NCBI GenBank assembly: GCA_017591395.1
Contig: WEDG01005619.1
Coordinates: 124,001 to 188,000, forward strand
DNA from: Schistocephalus solidus
Lineage: Eukaryota > Platyhelminthes > Cestoda > Diphyllobothriidea > Diphyllobothriidae
Length of the DNA: 64,000 nt
Direction: 5' to 3'
Each line of letters opens with the position of its first letter. The stretch's first letter is position 1. A program made the position numbers and the translations under genes. Below the pieces are notes generated by a model. That model was not told the DNA's origin, searched no databases, and saw only the letters and a program-made list of their open reading frames with translations. Positions 34,701 through 48,200 of this stretch are shown here, one piece after another.

Positions 34701-37100
34701 ACAGTTGTATTAAAATAGAATAAAATCGTGTGGGTAAATGTAAAGTTTACATGCTAAGAAATGGTAAAAAATAGAGGCAATTAATTGTATTTACCTTTTG
34801 CCTTTTGACCACTCTTTTGAAGGCGGTTTTTAGCTTTTCTAAGGCATTTTGCAACGCCTCCACTGTCTGTTGTCTGTCGGACTTCATGTCCGTATTTAAA
34901 AGCTTAAATTTGTCTAGGTCCTAAGTGGTTACGATATACACTGTAATATCTTACCCAGGACAAGGTGGTAGATAGGAGAACCGTAAAGCGCCCTGTTTCC
35001 AGGCTTCCTCCTGAAAAAACGGGAAGAACGGGGCACCTCCTAACCGAAGAGAGCACTGAAAATATGGCCAACAAAAGCTTGCATGTTTTCGACTCCAAAT
35101 GAGGATAAGAAAGAAAAATGTTAATTTTTTAAGGATAACGTAAAAATATATCGTACACTACATAAGGTTTGTGTCAGAAAGGCTGGCAGCGATTTGGTCA
35201 TAGTCCTTCACAGAAATTATTTGGCCCTTAGGTGGACCATCAATGATGGCAGCAGGTGCTGCTGCTGCATTTGGGCGTAAAAAACTCCAGATCCAGATTT
35301 TCCAGTTTGACGTTATGTTTAGAGATTTGTTGAAGCACCTGCTGCACACACTCCATTAGCAATCTGAGTTACTTTCGAAACTTTTTCATCACTCTCAACA
35401 TATCGCTGGTCACGACAATGACCTTTGCATCTACGTGTGTTCGCACCTGGGGTCTCAGCTAATGCAGACGTGTAAGAGAAAAAACGCTTACTAATGAAGG
35501 GCAGTTAAACTCCCCTCTGCAAGGAGACACCCGAGTCACAGTAGTGTCAGAAGATTATAAGTCAAACATACCATTCATTTTGTAACCGTTACAAAAAAGA
35601 CTATTGGATCTGTATCTCATCGGATGTGTAAAGCCGCTTGTCCGACGCAGGTCTTATAATAGACCTTTGACTAATAATAGTTCTATTAATAGAACTGACT
35701 ACAACTGACAACCTAAACTGATAGTCTTCAGGGCCTCGAGGTCACAGGTTAAATAATCTTTTGATGGCTCCTTAATAAACTAAATGTAATGAGTCTAATA
35801 GGAAATTGTTTATCATGTCTTAGATACATGAGAAGAAAGGATATAACCTATTCAGTGACAGAAGAAAAATCCTAATACACTCTACAAAGCTCAAATACGC
35901 TGTCATAGACAACCATGTCTACATTCTCACATTAACTTAGCTCCTCTAAAACCCATGTAATTTAGCGTATTCTGATTGATATAATCCAACGGATAAAAGT
36001 GGCGTATCCCGGTCGGTTAATTTGGGGGAATATTTTGGCGATTGTTTAAAGTTTTCGGTGTCGTGCGTTTCACACCTGGACTCATTGGTATGTAGGTGTT
36101 GTGCTGTTCACCACCGGACAATTTTCACCGTTTAACGGAGATTTATCCTGTTGCTAAACACTAAACAAGTTTATTCATGCAGTTTCTAGAGCTCCTTGTT
36201 AATTCTCTCCTACCGAATATTCGCCTACTGTCTTGTACCTCATTTTGCAGGATTCTGCATTCGTCCAGTTGGACCATGCTAACGTTGTACTAACCCCGTT
36301 CTAACCCTGCACTAGCAGCTCATATTTTGAGGTCGTTTTGTGGCTAGTGATCTGTTTAGCTGACTGGGCTCAGTCTGCATTAATCATGACAAGTTTTTGT
36401 CAGACAGATTTTGCCTCCATAACCTACTGACAACAGCCAAATAATCAGGAAAGTAGCCGCAGCCGAACCATAGCGACTAGTCTGGGGTGAGTGTGATGTT
36501 ATCGGAGAGCCTTGGGACCTTTTTATACGCTCAATTTTTATATCCCAATCTTCTGAAACTTTCTGCTACTCTGCACAATATCCAAGTTAATGCTGGAATT
36601 TTCGAACAGTTTAACAGTTTAATTTCGCTTCTGCCCAAAATTATAACCAAAAATAAGCTTTTCAGATTCTCATTGGAGGCTGCTCATATGCCTAGACAGT
36701 GGCTTCTTGTAAAATGCTAACGCTATGACGAAAACTAAATGTATTTATATCCATGAAGTTATTCAATTTTTACAGCCTTTCTGATATACTTTCACATTGG
36801 GCTATTTTGTGATCGTGCTTCAGGGCATTATTCATTTGCACTGAAAACGTTGCTTTTGTTCACACTGCATTGTTCGTGTGGTTCAGGTGATCCTGTACAC
36901 AATTCAGGTCGCTAGCTTCTTCTGTTTGAGATGGACACGACAAAGTGCTAGCTCTTACTTTGTGCTAATTTTCATTGATTGGCTTGCGTCCTTCAGCTGT
37001 GCCTACAGGCACAATTCGCCCATCAGTCCCTTATTGTGTTTTAGGGGTCCGTAGAACTCAACACATCATTACATGAGCACGTGCTACATACGTCTACATG
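31800..37100. other. Unassigned stretch upstream of DNAJC16
   Basis: No gene, RNA or clear transposon is supported. It should contain the promoter and 5' UTR of the DNAJC16 homologue. A good 3' splice acceptor (TTATTGTGTTTTAG) ends at 37,044, 60 bp before the start codon, consistent with a 5'-UTR intron or spliced-leader addition. A short inverted repeat (GCAGCAGGTGCTGCTGC) lies near 35,250. Confidence 0.45.
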
Positions 37101-37104
37101 AACA

Positions 37105-37250
37105 ATGTATTTGCATCTCAGTATAATCTTGCTGGGTTTTGTTGTCATCTCACCTTTGGCCGTCCAAGACCTCTATGAAACGCTTGGAGTCTCTCGGTCT
37201 GCTAAACAGAACGAAATAAGGTCAGCCTATCGTCGTCTGGCTATGAAATG
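37105..37250 (+). CDS. DNAJC16: DNAJC16 exon 1: signal peptide, J-domain start
   Basis: The ATG at 37,105 is followed by a hydrophobic leader ([15 protein letters not shown]) and [12 protein letters not shown], the first helix region of a J domain. An earlier ATG at 37,098 is in another frame. The donor is GTAAGT; the exon ends inside the Trp codon before HPD. Confidence 0.88.
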
Positions 37251-39118
37251 GTAAGTCATTGTTTTTTCACTTCGCATCTTGTGAAGGCACCCCGACAAAA
37301 ACCCATCAGAAGAAGCTGAAAAAAACTTCCTGGACATAACTAAGGCCTATGAGGTAAATACCGGTTATGACAATTCTAGTCGCAGATCCTCTCAAACGCA
37401 GAGAAAAGGAAAGAGTATGACACTTTTGGAACAATTGATTCTAACGCCGTAAACTATGAACAAAGAAGTCCGTTCTTTCATCACGGTTTTGACGCGGATA
37501 TGCTACATGACGTGCTCGGAGACTTTTTCCAACCCTTCAGACAGTTCACCCGGGAAAAGAACATAGTGGTTAGCTTTTGCCCTAAACCCCTTTAAGATTT
37601 ATTAAATCGTATTGTTCTGTTATTTTCGTACACCGACTTTTGGCAGCCACGCCCGGTTATAAAATCAGTGGTTCTTTTAATGTAAGTCATATAGACCGGT
37701 TCAGAACGTGATGATGGTGTTTGTGAGCAACATCACAGTGCGGAGGTCTTATTTCGCCGAGTTCCAAGTCAGGGGATCAGCAAATCGCACTTCTAACGTG
37801 CAGAATCCCGTTCTACTTTGTTGATTTACAAAAGTCGATTGATCAGGCACACGGTGATGTTTAAATAACAGCTTTATTTGGCATGATCTTGGTCGGCAAT
37901 TCAATCGCTATTGAAGTCGATTGCTTTTATTAATCGTTTGAATTTTATTTTTGACAAGGTTCAAGATTCTTAATTTCTTGTAGTCTTGTGGAGCATTCTG
38001 AAAAGGAATTTGGAGCTTTTGGAGTCTTCTTCCTGCAATAGGCAATAGAAGTTTAGTTCTGAGGAGGAGCCTGATAGTGAGTTATGCTTCTGTTTCGTCG
38101 CTGTAGTGTGGCGTAGCAGGATGCAGGACTGAACAGGCCGGTTTCATCTTAAGCCAGGAGAGCTTGAGGGTTTGTATCAATACCGTCTATGAGCACAAAG
38201 CTGAGTTGGTTATCCGCATTGCCATTGCCTCTGCCATCGGGAGTATTCGCTGACACAGGAACTTTAAGTACCTTGCCAGCACTTTAAAACTACTGCTCAT
38301 TGGTTGTTTAAGCTTTCACTTCTCTACCCCAACCTACGTATATTAGTGTAAAAGTCTGGGGATTAATAATTAACAACGAACGTTCGCGAACGACATCTTC
38401 AATAATATAACTTGAGGAAGCCGTTGACAGCGTTCCTGCATGACAGTGTAGTATAGCGTATATGAATTAAGATCGTTCAGTGCTTCTACGCGGACACGGC
38501 GTTTAATACTTTGTGTTTGAAAGCGTATACACGGAAGCCAATGCTTTAGTTACATCACACTGGTTCCATGACGGGTTTGTCCGTTAATCACGATGTTCCC
38601 CTTCACTTCACTAGCTACTTAGGTTAGATGCTACGTCTGCGATGCCAAACCCCTCTGAATAAAATTAAAGCAAAAGCAAGTCCAAAATTGCACTAACACA
38701 ATCGCCATAAGGTGAATATTATGCCATCTTGTTTATCTATCTCAGAAGCTCTCCAACACAAGCTTCGTTTGAATGATCAACAACCTCGAATGTTACCTTT
38801 ATCAGAGCTTCGGCGATAAATACTTTGCATGCCACGTTGACTCGCATTTTGAGCTCATCTAGCCGTATTTAATGAACTATCCACCCTTCCTGAACTCAAT
38901 ATTGTCTTCCATCACGGTGTTCTGTTAACGAAAACTCGCTTGAAACTTCGACTTACTGTTTATTACGTGATGATTGCCTTCATTTGACCTCCTATAGATG
39001 ACCTGTGCCACCACATCGCGCCCATGTGTGGCATTTTTATGAGATGTGCGGACTCGGTGCAGCCCGCTCAACACGGGTCGTGTCTTAATCTGACCTTCGT
39101 GTTGGCTCACTGTAGGGC

Positions 39119-39205
<87 letters not shown>

Positions 39206-42200
39206 TCTCTGGGGAAGAACGAGACACGGTCGCTAGAGCAAAAACTTATTTACCTGACGTTTTAGCTCCGCACTCAAAGTGGCACTGCGAATTAATGCAC
39301 TTTCGACTCCTAAATGCTGCTTATGCCTTTTTCTCACCCGCCTATCTTCCCAGCATGCAATGTCCAATCCCCTCCTCCCCGCTTACTCCTCTTAGAAGAT
39401 TGATTTCCGGGCCTATCGACTGGATCACCTTCCAGCCACCCGAACCACCCCATTACTCTTACTGGGCTATTCACACTTTTGTTTTGCCTGCCAACGTGTT
39501 CGACCTGTGTGGTCGCGACTTGCCGAGGAGCTCACTCCACTCGGCGTGACTGTTTCTGTAGCCAACATCCAGGATGACCACGCTCTGCGCGAGGAGCTAC
39601 GACTGCTGCACACACCGGGCATAATTGCTGTTATCGACAGTAAGGTAGGACATCCACGTCAAACTCTTCCACTTTACGCGGCCGGTCAAGGCGCTCCAAT
39701 TTTCTGCTTCTGATTTTTTTCTTAACATGCACCTTAGTTTGGGTCTACAATTAACATTTTTGACACGAACCTCAAATACGTATTATACAGATACTATGCG
39801 GTAGTGGTATTTCACTTGAATCTTTTAATCCAACTTAAAATGCTCCCTCTGTATTTTAACTATCCCCAGTAGGTATTACCTCTCAAGTTAAGATTGATAA
39901 ATTATTTGCAAGAATTAAACACCAACATTGCAAGGGTTATGATTCCAGCATTGTCCATGTCGCCTGATCATTAAGTCTACACGTCTGCAAGTATTCCTTG
40001 CTCACTTTCTTACAGCTTTTTCTGTATTCGCACTTATTCAAGTAGATGATGTCGTTCCAAGCCTTTATAAGGTTGAGGTTATTGTGAACTCTCAGATTAC
40101 TCGGCGTTTACGAAAGTGACTGGCTTGGTGCATCTTTAGTCCTCATGTACTCTCGCGTGAGCTAATACATCAATACTTAGATTAATTCACGAACTATGGT
40201 TTCATATTAACCTTCCAAACAGTGATGATGCCTTTTAAAAGTGTTAGAGTAAACCCATAGATGGAGACCTTCGATCATGCCCTCTTCCTCCTCCTCCTCC
40301 TCCTCCTCCTCCTCCTCCTCCTCCTCCTCCTCCTCCTCCTCCCTCCTCCCTCCTCCTCCTCCTCCTCCTCCTCCCTCCCTCCTCCCTCCTCCTCCTCCTC
40401 CTCCTCCTCCTCCTCCTCCTCCTCCTCCTTCTCCTCCTCCTCCACCACCACCACCACCACCACCACCACCACCACCACCACCACCGCCACCACCGCCACC
40501 ACCACCACCACCACCACCGCCACCACCACCATCAATGTCGTCAGTTTATTCCCTTCACTCAATTAAACTGTCAAAGCTGGAAATATAGAAAACACTTTAG
40601 TGGTCAACGGCAGATAATCTATCTAGTAAATAATAAAAGGACTCCAGGATGCGGTCTCAGACATATCTAAATCTCTATTTATACCCTTTACTGGGACCAT
40701 AAAACTTACGCGCATTTTACCTTCCTAATCGACAGATTACCTACTTTGTCGGTACTCACATCACACGCGAAACCGTCCTTGAATTTTTCACGTCTGCTCT
40801 CTTGGAATCCAGTCCTTCGCGTTCTGCGCCAGTGCCTGGCATTCTCAGCTCTAACCTCGGTGCCCCCCTAATAACTTTAGTACGAGGTGAAAGCCACTTT
40901 GCTCAGTTCCATGACGGATGGCGAGAGGACAGTCGAGCTCGGGCAGTCTTCTTCAAACCTTCCCCTCGACCACCCCTACGCTTCTGCATGGCCGCTTTCC
41001 GCGCAGTCGATTATCTCGCCGTGGCTTTTGTGAACACGCAGCCAGAGGCGGGTCAACTGCTGGCCCGCAGATTGGATATAAGCGCTGGTCAGGTGGGTAC
41101 AGAGGGAGTTTTATGAGCTTGCGTTCATTGAGGATTACTATTTTTTTTACCTTTGTTGCCCTCTTAAAGTGTTACAATACAGCACGTCTGATTTTGGACC
41201 TTAAGGTTGCCGTGACGGCTTGCACCTGGCTAGGGCTTGAGCTGAGTTCATCGCCCTCATCAACATATTTAGATTTCGCTGACAAATACTATTCAACTGG
41301 GACTTTCGACGAAGGCCGTTCGCAAACCACCCGGAATGGCCTGGGATTTTATCGGCCATTCAAACCCAACCCCAGGCGTTGCAGCACCTTAGGCTCCCTG
41401 TTTAGGACGTTGGGCTTCTAACTAACAGGTCGCGGATTCGAACCTCAGCTGTTGCAACACCTGGGGGTTAGTTATGGCTGGCTACTGAGGGCTAATAAGC
41501 CAAAAAAGACCTTTTCAGTCTCTCTCGTCTTCATCGGTAATGTTATTCTGCGGCTGCTGGCGGGGCTCGAGAGTTAGCCCCAAAGCACAAGTATGTCCCC
41601 CAAAGAGATGGGTGAGCGCTTCTACCACTTCCTGAGATATTTTCGCGATGCTGTAACGTTCGGGCCGGGGGATTTTTGTCGAACAGCCATGGTCGGAAGT
41701 CTCCAATGTTCAATTACTTTACAGACACACACCCGACAGTCGCAAACATTGAATGCAGGAGGATCTGAGGCATGAAAAGTAGATTTCTGGGTTTGTAGCA
41801 ATCTTGATATTCTGATGGATAAATAGGTATTTTTTATTTTATGGAAACCTCATGAACCAAATATATTCGGATGCTGATGTCCGTTTCCCTTCCGCTTGGC
41901 AGCAAATGAGTTGCGAAATATTTCGAATTGTTCACTTCATCAAGCTGATAAGTATAGATAATGAGGTGGGCCATCTCCTGGTCTTATATGAGGCTCGAAA
42001 GTGCCTTCGTTTTCATAGCGTGCATGGATAAACTGACTGACTTAAAAGCCTTACTCGGCCGACAAAATATATACAGTACATTAGATTCACAACAAAATCT
42101 CTGGAACGCGAAATGTGCTCCCGCTCTATTCTCCAAAGTCATACAGCACTTCAGAAACCACTTTTACGAAAAAGTGTAGTTCGGTTTCTAAAAAAATATT

Positions 42201-45200
42201 TTTTATGAGATTAAGATCCGGGCTGTTGGCAGGAGTAAAAAATATGCTAGAAGCTGCATGTTGGGAGGCCGGCTGCTGTCTAAAAAGTTAGATTAAAGTT
42301 GCAAGACTTTTCAGATGAACGGAAGCATTATGATATCCCTTCGACTTCAGTGAATGCCGTTGTAGTCGAAGACCTCCTTCACGATTTTGATGAACACCTT
42401 GCTGTTGACGGTATCCGCCTTCGACTGCCAGACTGGCCGTTCTCCGATTTAGACGGCCATGTCGACATTTCTTGAGGGTTGAAATCCGCAGTGGTTTCTC
42501 CCGACAAGTTCTTTCCACTTTTGACCGTCTGGATTGACTTCGTACGCTTATTAAAAATTAGGGCCCCATCGCAGAAGCAGGTGCTGTTCTAGTATGACGG
42601 CCTGTGCTCAATATAATTCCTAGCTTATAGCAAACTTTCTCTAAACAGTTTCCTACTTAAAAACGGCTTGATGGTGTTAATGAAGTTCGTAGAGAAAATC
42701 AGCAGAGATACTCCACGTGAATGGGCGCAACGGACCCAATGATACTTGTTTTAATGTACAAGGAATACAATCGTCGTTTTGCTTACTAATCGATCCTTTT
42801 GGTCCGCCCAGCTTATTTCTGGATACGGTTCTATCATTTATAATGCTCCACCGAATGACTTTACTGCTATTGAATATACTTGCCCACAACTCACGTGAAA
42901 ACCCTTCCGCTGCTAATTTCTGTATTCGTTCTTAGTCGACTGAAGGTAAAAACCATCGGGACATCTTCATCATATGTCGCGAAACGTAAAAGGGAGAGCA
43001 TGTCGGGTGTTCTCAATATATATTTGTTTCCATCCTCTAATTCTCGGTGCAATAAAACAAGCTACAATCAAGCAAGTTTACTTCTGAGTTTTATGGTACA
43101 AAATACCACAAATTCGCAAAGCTTCATTTTTAAAGCTGAATCCGATCCTAGTTTTTTTCAAAACAATGCGGTTTCGCATACCTGCCTCCGCCTGAGTTTT
43201 ATAAAATCAAATTTTCCCGCCACCAGAAGGGGTTTATTTGAAACGGTTCTTGTTTATCTGAATTTTATTTGACTGCGCAACCCGCACAAATGACAGGTTC
43301 CAACCTGGTGCATTAAAAATTATTTGGATACCACGAAAAGCCTGATTTTGCCCAGAGATAGCTTTCAGTAAAACAGTTTTAAAATCAATTCTTATTTATT
43401 AAGCAGCCTTTTGTGCCTCATATCAAGTCAACAAACAATAACAACACCCAGTGTATGCCGTACTACTCAATCAAATTTTGATCGCGAAATTTAATGAGTC
43501 AGACCATCTACTGTTGATAAACGCTGCTTGGCGCTGGCAGGACGAAGTCAGTATAGCCGAGATTGTCCGGCTGGCGTCCTGTTGGAATTTCGAACCCGCC
43601 GAAACCCACAAATCCAGTCAATGAGGCTGTTACCCAGGATGGAAGCAGTGCGCAGCCTTGCCGAACGCCAGAATTTGTCTTCGATAGAAAGTAAAAAATA
43701 TCTGCACAGTAAGCAGATTCCTTGAAGCTATTTTTATGCCTGATTGTTTTTTCCGTGTGATGTGACACCGCTGGGGTCGACTGGACCACGTTTCACTATC
43801 CACAGATTGTAGCGGTGGGCTTGATTCAATGGACATTTTCCTGAACTTCCATTACCTCTTAGTCAGCCGTTTTCCTCACTCCCGTAAGATGTTGCCGTTT
43901 GCGCGTTTGGGCTTCTGTGGTATCCCAGTCGGTATTAGAACTCCCCTACTTATTGCTACCATCCACAGGAGGCTCTCGTTATTCTACACGAGGCTCCCGA
44001 GCCGGTCTTCAGCTATTCCACCGGATACCTCTCGAGAGCCATTATCGATTCGGCAATGTTGCAGCACAGTCGCCTCTCCGTACCTCGCATTCTCAGTCCG
44101 GCTCGTCTTCTAGACATATGTCCGGTCGACGGACGACCACCCTCTTCAGCCTTTGCCTCTGTCTCTGAGGTACACCGATCCGAGGGTGCTGGTGGACGCG
44201 CCACCGGACACAGTTCTCACCGGCACCTCTGCATAACCCTCTTGCTACATTCCGGTCAGGCTTCGGGTGTGGGTGATCTGTGGTTGTCCACCTTTCGTTC
44301 TGCTCTGGCTCCCATTCCCCACACGGTTGCCTCGAGTCTGGGCATCAAGGATCGTCTTCCCAAAGACTTCACACCAATTCTTTCACCGGCCTATATGTTC
44401 CGAGACAAGCAGGCTTCCTGGTGGCACAGTATCCTGCAAGCCTCTACTTGCCGCCAGCGGTCTTCTGCTCCTGTTGGCTGTCCCGGCATCGATAGTCATT
44501 CAAGTAACAGTAAGTTTTAAAAAAGTATCTAGTTGTTTTTTTACCATGCATCAGTTAAACCACTGTCTGTTTTGTTGAAGTATCGCTTAAGAGAAATTCC
44601 TGGGACGAAGGAAATCTGTTTTTGCCTCTATCCACCAACTGGATCCAATTTATTAACTCACCACGGACTACGTTGAGATCGCATTTTGCTGACCTGTAAT
44701 GTCTAGATTCCTGCTCGCCGATGAGATGCACTTACGGGCTCTCTGTTTGCTCATAAATAACTGGTAAGCACCGAAGGTCAAGAAGAGGAAAGCATAATAA
44801 GCATATGGTATCAATCGTCAATCAACCAATCAGTGTATCAGGAGTAAATGGCAGAAGCCCTTAAAAAACTACATTTAAAATGCATGAAAGGCAGTTTTTT
44901 GCGAATATTTTGCAGGCAATTTTAATATGCGAAATGCATCATACTTTAGTTAAACAGCAATTTTAAAGAGGTGGAGAATTTGCGAAGTAACAGCCGACAA
45001 CCGATTCACTGTGCATGCGCTCGGAATGTTCTTCAGCGTCAAATTTCATTGAAACAAAATGACCTATTTAAATTAGGTTAGTAGCTTGTCAGTTATTTCT
45101 GTAGCTCGTTAGTAACTTTCTAATTGCTGTAAACCAAATGTGCTTTGTATTTCATCACGACCGTGGGCAATCCGTGTGGTTTTAGAAACGCTTTACTGGG

Positions 45201-48200
45201 CCTTCTGTGTGCCACTGCGTTGATAACTTCGTAAATCTGGGGCAGTTATCAACATATTACGCAAATGTCTGCCTGCTACACTAGTAAAAACGGTGTACAA
45301 TGCAGGTCGTCAGCTGAAGTGCATCTTAAACTGTTCGGCCATCCGTGCACCGTTTAAATCCCTTTGAAGTCGAAGGCTTCATCACTTATCTGTATGATTT
45401 TTCCTACTCCAACTTGTTGCACACCAGTACTCTATGGTACAAGGGTTGTTAGCCATGGACGTCGTTTCCACTTTCTATGATCTTCGTATTCACCCTCTAT
45501 GCCAATCAGCACTACAGTTAGTGACCGACTTTGCGAAACACCCATATTCCTCACTTTATCGTGCTTCGACTTTTTTGTGACTTCACTCTATCCTGGATTT
45601 TATATACATGTATATCTAAATATACAGTATGTGACCTAGCGGATGGAATATGCCTAAATTAACGGAAAATCACAGACCACTATAAAACCACTGCGAATGC
45701 ATCCACCAAAACACCAAACGAATAATGAACGACCTTCGAGTAAATAAAAGCGCAAAATAGGCTGGACTTGCACTATGCCGTTATTGAGAAAAATCAATAG
45801 GGTTCTTAAAATAAGCAAAAGTGCGGAAAACGTGAAAATTCGCGTCAAATGAGTGGATTTAAGTTTTAGAAGTACATGATGCTTCTGCATGCAAATAACG
45901 GACAAAATAAAAAGATATAGGTACATTAACGTGTAAAAAAATGTTGTTTACATGTGTTGTCCGAGATTTAGTTGATTAAAGTAAAAAGGGTTGTGCTTGA
46001 TTTTGCCAATAGAGCCATCAGAGCAATAGTAGTTTCTATAAGGTTGTATGTTGACAGGTCATATAGTAATTATTAAATGTGAATAAAATTGGAAGATGCA
46101 GTCGTAAAGGTAAAATTTTGTGTACATTAAAAGAACCTCTCTTCCATCAATTAGGTGTGCGGTTTTACCAAAATAGGGATTATTTGGGCGTTCTTCTTCA
46201 AGTAGATAATCGTTTGGGTCACATTTGAAAAATCAATCAAACGTGGAACCTCATTGTCAACAAATGAAGGTTCACAAAAAGTCGTTGACAAATATGCTTT
46301 CGCTCAGTTGAAAAACTTTCTCGAACAAGTTACCCATTGAAAAAGTACTTTTATACTACATTCTGCCGAGGATGTTTGCCTACTTTAAGTTTTTACGCGT
46401 TAAAGCCAAGAAAAAAATTGACACTTGGCTGTATTTTTTCACTTCTGAAAAATACAATTTTCTGCCGCCAACTTAAGAGCTTACTTTTCTCTTTCTTTTC
46501 TCTATATCTCCTTATTTTTTAGACTCTGTTCGACGATTTTAAATGCACTGAAGAGTGGCCATATCAATAATGACATATTGCTCAAAATTTTAATATTTCG
46601 CGCGTTCCGTTTCAAAATTGTGTATAAGCAGCAACTGGGGCTCTCAAAAAGTACCTTTAAATATTTTCAAGCTTCGAAATGTCCATTAGCTAGTGGCCAA
46701 TTTCACCGTTTCTCATAATAAATTCAAAAACTTCAGGATACTGCCACTACTTTTAACCAGGGGATCATTACCTTTAGTTGTTATCATTACACTTTAGGGC
46801 ACGAAATCATACAGATTTGCAAATTTAAACTTTAAAAATCGATAAAATGACTGGTTTTCTAAAAAAACATTTTTGCTCGCCACCTCGTTCTCAAGGTTTA
46901 TTCAAACGTGGCAAGTTTTGTTTGGTATAATTCTTGCGGTTAAATTGTTCTCCTCTAAAAGGAAAACAAGCTCGGATACGCATGATGAGTCTTATATAGC
47001 TATTAATATCGGAAATTACCCGAATATAGGGTAACGTACATTTCTACTTGCATTTATAAACATTTTGACTGAGAAAATAAATTAAAACATATTATGTACG
47101 CAAAAGGATATTTTCGGGAAAGAGCTAGGTGAATAAGTAAATCGCACAATGTTTTAGGTGCCTTAAATTGGTTAACTCAATTTCCGTCATTACACTTCAC
47201 GAGTTAGGTCACATACTGTATATGACAGAGTTTTTGCTGGTCCGCGGATTTCTGCGGACTATGGTTCATTTTATTTCTGGTGCATGCTTCCGCAGTTATT
47301 TTTTCAGCTGCCATTATCGGGGGCGCCATTATCGGATGGCTGCATTGCGATACGTATGCTTATGTGTAGCATATAAACAGTGTGTTTAAATACATAATTT
47401 CAACGAATCATACCTTATATGTGAGAGAATATAAGGGGCTTATGTTGTATGACTGTATGGGAAGTGTTAAGAAGAATCTAAGACGGTTTATAAGGGCTTA
47501 AAATATATAAAATAACCGTGTAAGCATGTGGTTTTTACTTCTTGAATTTTTTTCTTTCGCACGGGGTTCTGGAACGCAACCCCCGCAATCGAGGAAGACT
47601 CATCGAAACTCTTCAATATGATCTCGATTAGAAGGATTACTGAAGTGACATGATTGTAAAGTGAAACAGGCTAGCTGACTGCAAAAACCGCACTCAATAG
47701 TATGATTTTTTCTGCCCATTTCCTATGCCGTTATTCAGATATATTTTATAAAACGTATTCACACTGATATTTTTTCTTGAACTCCTTTGCCAGCAAACCA
47801 CGTCTCCTTCCATTTTTTAGTCGAAAAAGGGCATCCTTCGGGTCTAAAGGGTTTTCGAATTGCCGAATATATTTAAGTACCACCTTCCGGTGCGTTAACG
47901 TTTAAGTTTTATAGTGTGCAACTATATAATTTTCATGTAAGGAAAATAATATATTTCTCCGTGTCATTAACTAATGCAATACAAGGCTCCTATAATTTGA
48001 CAGTTGATGTGAACTATGTTGTACATTTCACAAGGAGTCTTACTAAAGTCTAGGCACCCAGTCTGCTCCTTGAAACAATGTTCAACATGTTATCACACTG
48101 CAGTTATGCGACCGATCTCTTCAAAATAACCTCACTGACCTTATAGCTGCATCCACTCTAATTCCTCTTGACAGGATGAATGATATGCTGGGTGATAAAT

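Noticed and set aside
38925..39236. RERERE and LSLSLS frames on opposite strands
   Set aside because: They are products of the (CT)n repeat inside intron 3.
40261..40588. Frames of 95-103 codons of Ser, Pro, Leu, Thr, Val, Glu or Arg
   Set aside because: All come from the CTC/CAC microsatellite.
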